Source: Xanthobacteraceae bacterium
Lineage (GTDB): Bacteria > Pseudomonadota > Alphaproteobacteria > Rhizobiales > Xanthobacteraceae
DNA length: 64,000 nt
Direction of reading: 5' to 3'
Assembly: GCA_019752575.1 (NCBI GenBank)
Contig: JAIELW010000001.1
Location: 248,001-312,000 of the forward strand
Every line of letters starts with the position of its first letter. Within the stretch, counting starts at the first letter, position 1. The translations under genes and the position numbers were made by a program. The notes beneath the pieces are model-generated. The model saw only the letters and a list, made by a program, of their open reading frames with translations. It did no database searches and was not told the DNA's origin. Shown here piece by piece: positions 17,663 to 26,355 of the stretch.

Positions 17663-18754
17663 TCAGCCGGTGGATAACGGAAAGCGCACGGAGAATGTCG
17701 CGCCTTTTCCCGGTTCGCTTTCGATCGAAAGCCGCGCGCGATGGCGCGCCGCAATATGTTTCACGATCGCAAGCCCGAGGCCGGTGCCGCCCTGCTCGCG
17801 GCTATGCGCGACGTCCACGCGATAAAAGCGTTCGGTAAGGCGCGGCAGGTGTTCCGGCGCAATACCGGGACCGAAATCGCGAACGGAGAGCACCGCATCG
17901 GTATTCTCAACACGAAGGCGGATTTCCACACGCTTGCCGTTCGCGCCGTACTTCAGCGCGTTCTCGACGAGATTCTCGATCAGGCGGATCAGTTCGTCGC
18001 GCTCGCCGCGCACCACCACCGCCGCCGATGGGGCTTCCAGCACGATCTCGACGCCGCGGTCGCGCGCAAGCGGCGAGAGCGAGTCCCGCACATGCGCGGT
18101 CAAAGGGACCAGATCGACCGCGCTCTCCGGCGGGCGATGCACGTTCATTTCGACCCTAGAGAGCGAAAGCAGATCGTCGATCAGCCGCGACATGCGCCGC
18201 GCCTGCTCGCTCATGATGTTCAAAAACTTCTCGCGCATCGCGGGATCGTCGCGTGCCGCTCCGCGCAAGGTATCGATGAAGCCGGTGACCGAGGCGAGCG
18301 GCGTGCGCAGTTCGTGGCTCGCGTTGGCCACGAAATCCGCGCGCATCTGGTCGATGCGCATCGCCTGCGTGAGATCGCGGAAGACGAGCATCAAGAGATC
18401 CGGGGCGCCTGCCGTCGTGTGCCGGTCGAAGCGGATCGGGAGAATATGCGCCTCGAACGACCGCTCCACCGGAACGCGCAGATTGAAGGCGACGAGCAGC
18501 GACGCGCCGGAAATACCGGCTTCGCGCACCGCCTCGATCACGTCCGGCGCACGCAAGGTGAGCGATACCGGCGAGCCGATCCGCGCGCGGCCGAGCAAGG
18601 TTTCCGCGGCGCGATTGCCCGAAAGCACAATCCCGCCACGGCTCATAAGCAAGGCCGGCTCCGGATAGGCTTCCACGAGCGCGGCCAGACGCGGGTCGAG
18701 CTTCTGCTCCAGCCTTTCGCCCGGCAATGTCGTGTAATGGGAACTGTCGCTCAT
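17663..18754 (-). CDS. phoR: Phosphate regulon sensor histidine kinase PhoR (no visible membrane anchor)
   Basis: A 363-residue kinase: an N-terminal PAS-like region (about 20-120), then HisKA with the phosphorylated histidine in FVANASHELRTPL, then HATPase_c with LIENLVENALKYG, VRDFGPGI, FYRVD and GGTGLGLAI. Position just upstream of pstS identifies it as PhoR. The ATG at 18754 was chosen because the frame upstream (to 19021) overlaps the divergent secreted-protein gene and has unlikely composition. With this start there is no transmembrane helix, whereas most PhoR proteins have one or two; the upstream frame contains none either. The kinase therefore looks cytosolic, or anchored through partners such as PstB/PhoU. 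Confidence 0.87.
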   Translation of the reverse strand: MSDSSHYTTLPGERLEQKLDPRLAALVEAYPEPALLMSRGGIVLSGNRAAETLLGRARIGSPVSLTLRAPDVIEAVREAGISGASLLVAFNLRVPVERSFEAHILPIRFDRHTTAGAPDLLMLVFRDLTQAMRIDQMRADFVANASHELRTPLASVTGFIDTLRGAARDDPAMREKFLNIMSEQARRMSRLIDDLLSLSRVEMNVHRPPESAVDLVPLTAHVRDSLSPLARDRGVEIVLEAPSAAVVVRGERDELIRLIENLVENALKYGANGKRVEIRLRVENTDAVLSVRDFGPGIAPEHLPRLTERFYRVDVAHSREQGGTGLGLAIVKHIAARHRARLSIESEPGKGATFSVRFPLSTG

Positions 18755-18859
18755 CGGCGCGCTTTTAGCGTGGCGCGGGCGCGCGGGAAACAGGGCCCGG
18801 AATAGCTGCAAGAACGGCGCCGTGATACGCCTCGGCCTCAAAGGCGAAGGGAATACCGG

Positions 18860-19477
18860 ATGGCTCCAAGGTCGATGTTCGCACGATTGTATTTCCCGGC
18901 GTTCGCTCTCGCGTTTCTGCTGCCGCTTACAGCGGTAAATGCCGAGCCGGTGCCGCTGCCCAAGATCGATTACGAAGCGAAAGCGAAGCTCCTCAACGAA
19001 GGCGCGCTCCTGATCCGCCATTCCAACGGCAAGATGCGGATCGAAATGCAGATGCCGCAGTTCAAGGAGCCCGCGGTCGGCTACATCGACCTCAACCGCA
19101 AGGTCATGGTGCTGCTGCTGCCGATCCCCGGCCTTCAGGATACCGCGATGGAAGTCGAGTTCGGCGACGACGCGAGCTTCGGCCAGGTGCTCGGCGAGGG
19201 TATCCGCGCCGGCGAAGCGACGGTCGCAGGCGAACGCTGCTTCGTCTGGAAGATCGTCACCACGGGCGACGACAGCCGCGCCGCCGCTTGCCTGACGCCG
19301 GACAACATCGCGCTGCGCACGCAGGTTCTGATCGAAGGCAAAACGCGCACGGTTTTCGAGGTGACCGAGTTGAAGCGTCAGCGGCAGAACCCTGCCGATC
19401 TCGAAGTGCCAGCGAACGTCAACATCATGAAGCTGCCGAAAGGCATGAAGGGAATTCCCGGATTCCCCCGGCTCTAG
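18860..19477 (+). CDS. Secreted protein of unknown function
   Basis: A 205-residue protein with a signal peptide (about residues 1-28, ending VNAEP). The mature part has alternating strands (LIRHSNGKMRIEMQMPQF, VMVLLLPIPGLQDTAMEVEFG), two cysteines (ERCFVWK and AACLTP) that could form a disulfide, and ends with VPANVNIMKLPKGMKGIPGFPRL. This recalls DUF4412-like outer-surface proteins, but I do not recognise a family with confidence. The start at 18860 has GAAGGGA nine bases upstream; an ATG at 18875 is an alternative. It is divergent from phoR and convergent with the next small gene. Confidence 0.65.
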   Translation: MAPRSMFARLYFPAFALAFLLPLTAVNAEPVPLPKIDYEAKAKLLNEGALLIRHSNGKMRIEMQMPQFKEPAVGYIDLNRKVMVLLLPIPGLQDTAMEVEFGDDASFGQVLGEGIRAGEATVAGERCFVWKIVTTGDDSRAAACLTPDNIALRTQVLIEGKTRTVFEVTELKRQRQNPADLEVPANVNIMKLPKGMKGIPGFPRL

Positions 19478-19483
19478 GATCGG

Positions 19484-19825
19484 TTACTGCTTGCGGATGC
19501 GCTGCATCACCTGATCGTAGGACTTGAACGCCTCGCCGTCCCGCTTGCAGGCATCGGGAAGTCTCTTCTCGAAGGCGAGTTCCACCTCTTCATAGAGCAG
19601 GTCGGCGGCTTCGTCCTTGAGGCCGAGTTTTTTCTGCAGCGCGTTCGCAGCCTGAATGAGCTTGTCGGCTTCCGGCTCGCTGAGCGGAAAATCGCAGCGA
19701 TCCGCGGCAATCGAAGCGAAGTAAAGCGTCATCAGCTCGCGCTTCTCCTGGTCGGGTTGCGCATGCGCGGCGGATACCGCCGCAAGCGCCGACAATCCGA
19801 TCAGGCATGCGCACGGGCGCTTCAT
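19484..19825 (-). CDS. Small secreted protein of unknown function
   Basis: A 113-residue protein with a clear signal peptide (MKRPCACLIGLSALAAVSAAHAQ, cleavage near 23). The mature part is mostly helical and charged, with two cysteines (DRCDFPL and DACKRDG). No family is recognised. It lies seven bases before the YbhN-like gene in reading order and may share its transcript, and it converges on the secreted protein at 18860 with only six bases between the stops. Confidence 0.6.
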   Translation of the reverse strand: MKRPCACLIGLSALAAVSAAHAQPDQEKRELMTLYFASIAADRCDFPLSEPEADKLIQAANALQKKLGLKDEAADLLYEEVELAFEKRLPDACKRDGEAFKSYDQVMQRIRKQ

Positions 19826-19832
19826 GCTTTTA

Positions 19833-20882
19833 CTACTTCGAGGCTGACTCGGTTATCTTCGCCACGACCTTCGATGCGTTCACATCATGATGATCCGGCA
19901 TTTTTTCGGCCGGCGGCTTGATGTCGAGCACAAGCTCGCGAATTGCGATGATGATCAGCGAAATCGCGAACGGCGTGATGAAGTAAAACAGCCGGAACAA
20001 AAGCAGCGACGCGAGCAGTTGCTCGGGCGCGAACTGCGGCAGCGCGATCAGCATCGCGGCGTCGAATACGCCGAGACCGCCCGGCGAATGACTCGCGAAA
20101 CCGAGCAGCGTCGAGGAAACGAAGATCACCGCGAGCGAGATGAAATCGATCTCGGGTTTCGCGGGCATCAGGACATACATCGCGAGCGCGCAGCAGGTGA
20201 GATCGACGATGCCGATTGCGATCTGCAGGAGCGTCAGCTTGCCCGCGGGCAGCGTCACGCTCCAGTTCGCGCGGCCGATCACCCGCGGCTTCATGCTGAC
20301 CCAGACAGTGTAAACAGCGAGACCCGTGAGCGCCGCGATGCCGATCACGCGGTTCACGGCCGGCGGCAGCTGATCGACCATCGAGGCAGCCTCGGGATGA
20401 ACCGTCATGCCGATTCCGAGCACCGCGATATTACCGAGCCAGAATGTGAGGCCTGCGATGAAACAGAGTTTCGCGACTTCGATGGCCGTCAGCCCGCTCG
20501 ACGCGGAATAGATGCGGTAGCGCACCGCGCCGCCCGAGAAAGCGGTGAAGCCAACATTGTGGCCGATGGAATAGCTCGTGAAGCCACCAATCGCCGCGAT
20601 GTGATACGGCACCTCGTTGCGGCCGATCGTTTTCAGCGCGAAGTAATCGTAGAAGGTGAGCGTCAGATAGGCCATCGCGACGAAGAAGCCTGCGAATGCA
20701 AGCTGGGTCCAGCTTACGCTGGAGAGCGCGTAGCCGACTTCCTCGATCTTGATGTTGCGCAGGATGCGGTAGAGCACGAAGGCCGCAATCGCGAACACGG
20801 TGACGCCGACCGCGAGCCCCACGCGATGCCAGCCGACATATTTTTCGAACCAGTTGGACAGGTTCTTCAAGGCCTGCAGCAT
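19833..20882 (-). CDS. YbhN/UPF0104 family integral membrane protein (LPG synthase TM-like)
   Basis: A 349-residue protein with about eight transmembrane helices, of the family that includes YbhN and the flippase-type domain of lysylphosphatidylglycerol synthase (PF03706). Typical segments are TSYSIGHNVGFTAFSGGAVRYRIYSASSGL and FASHSPGGLGVFDAAML. The C-terminal aminoacyl-transferase domain of MprF is absent, so it is not a full LPG synthase. The start ATG at 20882 follows AGGGAAGG; earlier in-frame starts exist at 20918 and 20975 but without a ribosome site. Role is probably in envelope lipid handling; substrate unknown. Confidence 0.78.
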   Translation of the reverse strand: MLQALKNLSNWFEKYVGWHRVGLAVGVTVFAIAAFVLYRILRNIKIEEVGYALSSVSWTQLAFAGFFVAMAYLTLTFYDYFALKTIGRNEVPYHIAAIGGFTSYSIGHNVGFTAFSGGAVRYRIYSASSGLTAIEVAKLCFIAGLTFWLGNIAVLGIGMTVHPEAASMVDQLPPAVNRVIGIAALTGLAVYTVWVSMKPRVIGRANWSVTLPAGKLTLLQIAIGIVDLTCCALAMYVLMPAKPEIDFISLAVIFVSSTLLGFASHSPGGLGVFDAAMLIALPQFAPEQLLASLLLFRLFYFITPFAISLIIIAIRELVLDIKPPAEKMPDHHDVNASKVVAKITESASK

Positions 20883-21030
20883 TTCCTTCCCTATTCTTTT
20901 CTTGGCCGAATCCCCCATCCGGCAAGCGCCAATGGCTCTAGCAGAGGGCCATGAGAGGCGCGACTCTCCAGTCACGTAAGCGCTTTCGCGCGCCGTTCAA
21001 CGGCGCGGAAAAAGCCTCGGGGCTGTAGAA

Positions 21031-22746
21031 TTACGGGCGTTTTGCCGCGCGCAACGCCGCAATCGTGGTGCGGGATGAGACCTGTTCGGGGTCGGTCATC
21101 AGTTCGAGTAGCGCGGGCTTGCCCGATTTCAGTGCGCGCTCGAAAGCGGGTATGAAGTCGGCGGTCTTATCTACGCGCTCGGCATGGCAGCCGAAGGATT
21201 TTGCGAAAGCGACGAAATCCGGAGTGATGAGGTCGGTGCCGAAAACGCGCCCGGGAAAATCGCGCTCCTGATGCATGCGGATCGTGCCGTACATCCGGTT
21301 ATTGAACAGAAGCACGATCGGCCTGCCGCCATGCTGCACGGCCGTTCCGATCTCCTGCCCGCTCATCAGAAATCCGCCGTCGCCGACGAAGCTCACCACC
21401 GTGCGCTCGGGATGCAGGATCGACGCGGCGACCGCCGCGGGAACGCTGTAGCCCATCGCACCGGACGTTGGCCCAAGTTGGCGGCACGGCCGCGCATAAT
21501 GGATGCAGCGATGCGCCCAGGCGGAGAAATTCCCGGCGTCGATGGTGACGATGAAATCTTTCGGAAGTGCGGCGGCTAGCTCGCTGATTGCCTTACCCAT
21601 ATCGAGCGGGAACGCGACCGGAGCGATCTTTGTCGAGTCGAGATAGTCTTTCCGCGCCGCATCGCGCCACATTTTCCACTTCGCACCGTCGAGCGGCCTC
21701 AGGTTTTTCGCGGCGTTCGCGAATGCGGACGACGAGGCAACGATCGCAAGATCGGGAACATAAACGCGGCCGATTTCGTCCGGGTCTGGATAGACGTGAA
21801 TGAGTTTCGGCTTCGGTGTCGGCGACTCGATCACGCGATAGGCCTGCGTCGTGATTTCACCGAGCCGTGCGCCGACAACGAGCAAAAGGTCCGCTTCTTT
21901 CACACGCTTTGTTAGCGACGCCGCGACCGAGGTCGAAAGGTCGCCGACATAATTTTCCGAAGCGTTGTCGAATACGTCCTGGCGGCGGAACGAACAGGCC
22001 GTAGGAATTCCGTTCGCTTCGGCAAATAAAACGATCTCCTTGCACCCGCGCTCGGCCCAGCTTCCGCCGCCGACAATCATCAGCGGGCGCTCCGACTTCG
22101 CGAGCAACTCGCGCATTGCATTCATCTGCGCGGCATCGGGCGCGGCTTGCGTGGTCACGTAAGGCTTCGCGTCTTCGACATCCGAAGTTTCCGCAAGCAT
22201 GTCCTCAGGCAATCCAAGCACGACGGGCCCGGGACGGCCCGATGTCGCAACCTGAAACGCACGCGCGATGTATTCGGGAATGCGCGAGGTGGTTTCGATT
22301 TCCGCAGCCCACTTCGCAACAGGACCGAACATCTGACGGTAGTCGATTTCCTGAAACGCCTCGCGGTCGCGCGTGCCGCGTGCGATCTGGCCGACCAGCA
22401 AGATCATGGGCGTCGAATCCTGAAAAGCCGTGTGCACGCCGACCGAGGCGTGGCACGCCCCGGGTCCGCGCGTCACCATGCAGATGCCCGGCTTTCCGGT
22501 GAGCTTGCCGTAAGCCTCCGCCATGTTCGCAGCACCCGCTTCGTGGCGCGCGTTCACGAGCTTGAAGCGGTCGCGCACGTCGTAGAGCGCGTCCAGCACT
22601 TCGAGATAGCTCTCGCCCGGCACACAGAATGCGAGGTCGGCGCCGTGGACGAGAAGCTGATCCACAAGAATTCGCCCGCCGCTGCGGACGTTGGGTCTGG
22701 CTTTGGAATTGGCGGAAATCGAGGAAGCGCGTTCTTGAACTGTCAT
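21031..22746 (-). CDS. Thiamine-diphosphate-dependent enzyme, acetolactate synthase-like
   Basis: A 571-residue enzyme with the three-domain ThDP fold: a PYR domain with the catalytic Glu in NARHEAGAANMAEAYGK, a central domain (ERPLMIVGGGSW...), and a PP domain with GDGGFLMSGQEIGTAV...NN as the ThDP-Mg motif. It belongs to the IlvB/sulfoacetaldehyde acetyltransferase/glyoxylate carboligase group. No regulatory small subunit (ilvN) is nearby and the gene is not with other branched-chain genes, so a biosynthetic AHAS role is doubtful; a catabolic or side-pathway decarboxylase is likely. The ATG at 22746 is preferred; an upstream frame to 22803 has no family similarity. Confidence 0.8.
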   Translation of the reverse strand: MTVQERASSISANSKARPNVRSGGRILVDQLLVHGADLAFCVPGESYLEVLDALYDVRDRFKLVNARHEAGAANMAEAYGKLTGKPGICMVTRGPGACHASVGVHTAFQDSTPMILLVGQIARGTRDREAFQEIDYRQMFGPVAKWAAEIETTSRIPEYIARAFQVATSGRPGPVVLGLPEDMLAETSDVEDAKPYVTTQAAPDAAQMNAMRELLAKSERPLMIVGGGSWAERGCKEIVLFAEANGIPTACSFRRQDVFDNASENYVGDLSTSVAASLTKRVKEADLLLVVGARLGEITTQAYRVIESPTPKPKLIHVYPDPDEIGRVYVPDLAIVASSSAFANAAKNLRPLDGAKWKMWRDAARKDYLDSTKIAPVAFPLDMGKAISELAAALPKDFIVTIDAGNFSAWAHRCIHYARPCRQLGPTSGAMGYSVPAAVAASILHPERTVVSFVGDGGFLMSGQEIGTAVQHGGRPIVLLFNNRMYGTIRMHQERDFPGRVFGTDLITPDFVAFAKSFGCHAERVDKTADFIPAFERALKSGKPALLELMTDPEQVSSRTTIAALRAAKRP

Positions 22747-22824
22747 GCTGCCATTTTGGCATTGCACCCCGCTCACGGCAACGCGGCGGCGCAATAAGCG
22801 CACAGCACCGCGAAGCGAAACGGA

Positions 22825-25614
22825 TCAGGCCGCGACGCCGACCGAAACCAGCGCCGCCTTTAGATCTTTCAGATCGTAAGGCTTGCCGAGAACCGCCACC
22901 TTTTTGGCTTCGCGCAATTCTTTCGGCAGGGATTCGCTCGCATGCCCGGTCGCGACGATGATCGGCAGATCGCCGCGCAATTTGCGTAATTCCGCGGCCA
23001 GCACATCGCCTTTCTTGTCCGGCAAGCCGATATCGACGATCGCAGCCTTGAGACCGGCACCGTCTTTGGCCATGTGAGCCAGCGCCGCTTTCGCGCTCGT
23101 CACCTCGATGACTTCAAAGCCGATGTCGCGTAGATTCTCGGCAGCGATCGCCGCCACGAGGACCTCGTCCTCGACGAGAAGGATTACATTCTTGTTTTTT
23201 CCATCAAACACGGAGCGCACCTTGGTTGAGAGTTCGTCGAACGTGAAAGGCTTGGTTACTACCTGTGCATTCGCATCGAGACGGCCCTGACGAAGGATAT
23301 CCGCGCGCGCGTAGCCGGTAGTGTACAACACTCTTAAGTACGGCCGCCGGCGGCGTGCCTCGTCTGCGAGCTCCTTGCCGTTGTAATCGCCGGGCAAGCC
23401 GACGTCGGTGAACATGAAGCGAATTTCAGGCCGTGTTTCGAGAATGCGAAGCGCCGATGCGCCATCCGCCGCTTCCAGCACGCCGTAGCCGAGTTCACGG
23501 AACAGACTCACGCTGTACTGGCGCACATCGTCGTCATCCTCGACGATCAGAACGGTGTTGCGGTCGTCCTCTGCCGAATGCGATTTGCGGCCGCTCTTAC
23601 GGCCGGCACCCTCGCCGAAATAGCGCGGCAGATACATCGTCGCTTTCGTGCCCGAGCCGACGATGCTGTCGATGCTGACGTGTCCGCCGGATTGCTTCAC
23701 GAAACCGTAAAGCTGGCTTAGGCCCAGTCCGGTGCCTTCGCCCGCAGGCTTGGTGGTGAAGAAAGGCTCGAACACGCGCGCGAGCGTTTCCTCATCCATT
23801 CCGACCCCGGTGTCGCTTACGGTGATTGCGACATACTCGCCGGGCGTCACGTCCTCATGCTTGGCGGCATAAGATGCGTCGAGTTTTACGTTCGACGTCT
23901 CGATGGTGAGCGAGCCGCCCTTCGGCATCGCGTCGCGCGCGTTCACGACGAGATTGAGGAGCGACGCTTCGAGCTGATTGGGATCGGCCTCGACGGTCCA
24001 GAGGTTTTCCACGATCGCGGTTTTCAGCCCGACCTTCTCGCCGAGCGTGCGCGCGAACAATTCCGTCATGCTGGAGACGAGTTCGTTTGCATTCAAAGGT
24101 TCCGGATCGAGCGGCTGGCCGCGCGAGAAAGCGAGCAGGCGTTTCGTCAGCGCGGCTGCGCGCTTCGCGCCCTGCATCGCGAACTCGGCGTAGTTCTTGA
24201 TCTTATCCTCGCCGCCGTCCTTGAGCTTGCGCTGCATTGCCTCGATGTTGCCCATGACGACGGTGAGCAGGTTGTTGAAGTCGTGCGCGAGACCGCCCGT
24301 GAGCCGGCCGACGGCTTCCATCTTGGAAGCCTGCCGCAACTGCTCCTCGGCGCGGGCGCGTTCCTGAATTTCGGAACGCAGACGTTCTTCCGCAATCGAG
24401 CGCTCGAAGACTTCTCCGCGCAGCTTCTCGTTCGCGGCTAACATTTCCGCCGTGCGCGCGGCGACGATCTCGGTGATGTCGGTTGCGGTGCCGAACCAGC
24501 GTTCGATTTTTCCTTCGTTGTTCAGAACCGGCAACGCGCGCGCCAGAAACCAGTGATATTCGCCGCGCTTGCTGCGGAAGCGGTACTCGATTTCGTAAGG
24601 TTCGCCGGTTTTCAGCGAATGTTCCCAGGCCTTGCGCGTGCGCTCGCGATCGTCCGGATGAAGCAATTCCTTCCAGTCCGTGCCGGGAGGCGTGCCCGCA
24701 AATTCAATGCATTGCTCGTTGTAAAAATCGAAAGTGCCGTCGGGGCGGTTCGACCAGACCAGCTGCGGCATCGCATTCGTAACCACACGAAACTTGCGCT
24801 CGCTGGCGCCGAGCGCAATCTCCGCTTTTTTATGCTCAGCAATATCGAGAAGCGCCGCGCCGACAACTTCGACTTCGCCGCGCTCGTTGCGCACCGGGAA
24901 GAAGCCCGCGAGCCACGCGCGCGGCGAACCCGGATCACCGGGCGTTTCGCGGAGGAGTTCGAGGCCGGAAATCGACAGGCCGGTTTCGAAAACCTCGCGG
25001 ATCGCCTCGATCGCGTCAGGCGCATTCAGCGGCGGAAACTCTTCGATCGGACGGCCGACGATATATTCGTTGCGAACGCCGAGAACGCGCGTGAGCTCGC
25101 TGTTGACCTGCGCATAAGCGAAATCCCGGTCGACGAAGCCGTAGCCGATCGGCGCGTGCGCAAGCACCGCGTCGAGCGTGCGGAAGAATTCTTCGCGCTC
25201 GCCGGAAACGAGTTGCCGCGCATCTTCGGCACGGCGGCGGCGGATCAATGCATTGCGCAGCGCCGCCGCTACCAGTGCGATGATGCCGCAGTTCACCGCG
25301 AATACGCCGATCTGGATCAGATACGGCAACTGTTCCATCGTCGGCATGTCTCGCATGCCGAGGAAAAGATAGGACGAGACGAGAACCGCGATAATCGTCG
25401 CGAGAAAGCCAGTGATAAAGCCGCCGGTCGCGGCGGCGATCAGGACCGCGGGAAAATAGAATCCGAACGGAACGAGTGTCGCGGTCGGCACGAAGAAGCC
25501 GAGCAGGAATCTCGTGCCTGTCGCAAGCGCGAGCGCGGCCACCATGATCGCAAACGCGCGCAGAAAAGACCGCGGCTTCGCGATCCAGTGCAGAAAGGCC
25601 GTTCCTGCGTTCAA
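22825..25614 (-). CDS. Membrane hybrid histidine kinase (PAS-PAS-HisKA-HATPase-REC-REC)
   Basis: A 929-residue hybrid sensor kinase. Residues about 15-125 form four transmembrane helices resembling the DUF4118/KdpD membrane module. Two PAS domains follow (about 150-275 and 275-395; the second with WFGTATDITE), then a short coiled coil. The HisKA domain has the histidine in GGLAHDFNNLLTVVMGN, and the ATPase has NLVVNARDAMP, VSDTGVGM and GTGLGLSQLYGF. Two receivers end the protein: VLIVEDDDDVRQYSV and ILLVEDEVLVAAIA, with aspartates in MFTDVGLPG and AIVDIGLPD. The HDFNNLL box is typical of hybrid kinases. There is no partner regulator next to it, so targets are unknown. Confidence 0.88.
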   Translation of the reverse strand: MNAGTAFLHWIAKPRSFLRAFAIMVAALALATGTRFLLGFFVPTATLVPFGFYFPAVLIAAATGGFITGFLATIIAVLVSSYLFLGMRDMPTMEQLPYLIQIGVFAVNCGIIALVAAALRNALIRRRRAEDARQLVSGEREEFFRTLDAVLAHAPIGYGFVDRDFAYAQVNSELTRVLGVRNEYIVGRPIEEFPPLNAPDAIEAIREVFETGLSISGLELLRETPGDPGSPRAWLAGFFPVRNERGEVEVVGAALLDIAEHKKAEIALGASERKFRVVTNAMPQLVWSNRPDGTFDFYNEQCIEFAGTPPGTDWKELLHPDDRERTRKAWEHSLKTGEPYEIEYRFRSKRGEYHWFLARALPVLNNEGKIERWFGTATDITEIVAARTAEMLAANEKLRGEVFERSIAEERLRSEIQERARAEEQLRQASKMEAVGRLTGGLAHDFNNLLTVVMGNIEAMQRKLKDGGEDKIKNYAEFAMQGAKRAAALTKRLLAFSRGQPLDPEPLNANELVSSMTELFARTLGEKVGLKTAIVENLWTVEADPNQLEASLLNLVVNARDAMPKGGSLTIETSNVKLDASYAAKHEDVTPGEYVAITVSDTGVGMDEETLARVFEPFFTTKPAGEGTGLGLSQLYGFVKQSGGHVSIDSIVGSGTKATMYLPRYFGEGAGRKSGRKSHSAEDDRNTVLIVEDDDDVRQYSVSLFRELGYGVLEAADGASALRILETRPEIRFMFTDVGLPGDYNGKELADEARRRRPYLRVLYTTGYARADILRQGRLDANAQVVTKPFTFDELSTKVRSVFDGKNKNVILLVEDEVLVAAIAAENLRDIGFEVIEVTSAKAALAHMAKDGAGLKAAIVDIGLPDKKGDVLAAELRKLRGDLPIIVATGHASESLPKELREAKKVAVLGKPYDLKDLKAALVSVGVAA

Positions 25615-25729
25615 ACGTTCTCCCCCGGGTCTTTCTAATCGACGCCCGCACTATACCTTGCCGGCGCAGACATGGCGAAAGCGCCGCGTGAGCGGCGCTA
25701 TCACCTTCGATTATCGTTTCGATCGTTCG

Positions 25730-26257
25730 TCAGTTCACCGCCGCAATGTTGGTGGAGGACGGAAGCTCGGTAATGCAGCGGCTTGGCACCCGCGCGAGGG
25801 CTTCGCCCGCGGTATGCGCGGTGACCGAAGACTCGCAGCCGTCGCCTGGCGCCGTCGGGCTCAGAATCGGGCGAATGCCTTCGAGCGGCAGCACCTGCAC
25901 GGCTGAGCCGGCGAGTTCGCGGATCGTGACTTCCGGCAGCACGACACCCTTGGTCACGACGGTCACGTTGGAAACCGGATCCGTCTTGAACAGGATATTG
26001 CCGTCACGGTCGCGATAGACGATAGCGGTGTCTTCGACGCCCACGACCTCAATGGCCGTGATGCGCTTCTGTGCGTCGCCGTTTGCTACCTTCGGCAGCG
26101 CGTCGCTTTTGTTTCCGCGATTGATCTGCGCGCGCTGAGTCGGCGCAGTTGAGACGCCGTCCTTCGCGCCCGAGTTAAAGTCCGCGCTGACAAGCGCGGT
26201 AGTGAGAAGGGCACCGGCGGCAATTGCGCCGGCAATGCCGGTAGCTTTGCGCAACAT
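25730..26257 (-). CDS. Secreted protein of unknown function under a predicted EcfG promoter
   Basis: A 175-residue protein with a signal sequence (about 1-25: AGAIAAGALLTTALVSAD). The mature part has a low-complexity, Asn/Gly/Ala-rich stretch, then a strand-rich core (ITAIEVVGVEDTAIVYRDRDGNILFKTD) and two cysteines near the C-terminus (GDGCESS, SRCITEL). No family is recognised. A perfect GGAAC-N16-CGTT pattern lies upstream on the same strand, so it may belong to the general stress regulon encoded nearby. It sits between two sensor kinase genes. Confidence 0.6.
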   Translation of the reverse strand: MLRKATGIAGAIAAGALLTTALVSADFNSGAKDGVSTAPTQRAQINRGNKSDALPKVANGDAQKRITAIEVVGVEDTAIVYRDRDGNILFKTDPVSNVTVVTKGVVLPEVTIRELAGSAVQVLPLEGIRPILSPTAPGDGCESSVTAHTAGEALARVPSRCITELPSSTNIAAVN

Positions 26258-26330
26258 GGAACCTCTCCCGCATCCTGGATCGATTGTCCTTGATGGAGTG
26301 CCCCGTCATTGGGGCGTTTGTGCCCTGTAA

Positions 26331-26355
26331 AACGCGGCTCGGGGCGGAAGGTTCC
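26331..26355 (-). promoter_or_regulatory. Predicted EcfG promoter before the 175-residue secreted protein
   Basis: On the minus strand GGAAC (26355-26351) is followed after exactly 16 bases by CGTT (26334-26331), the full EcfG consensus. The -10 is about 75 bases before the start codon. It touches the stop codon of the HWE kinase gene. Confidence 0.68.

Noticed and set aside
20989-21007. Terminator after the ThDP enzyme gene
   Set aside because: CGCGCCG-TTCAA-CGGCGCG can fold, but the T run lies on the wrong side for the minus-strand transcript.
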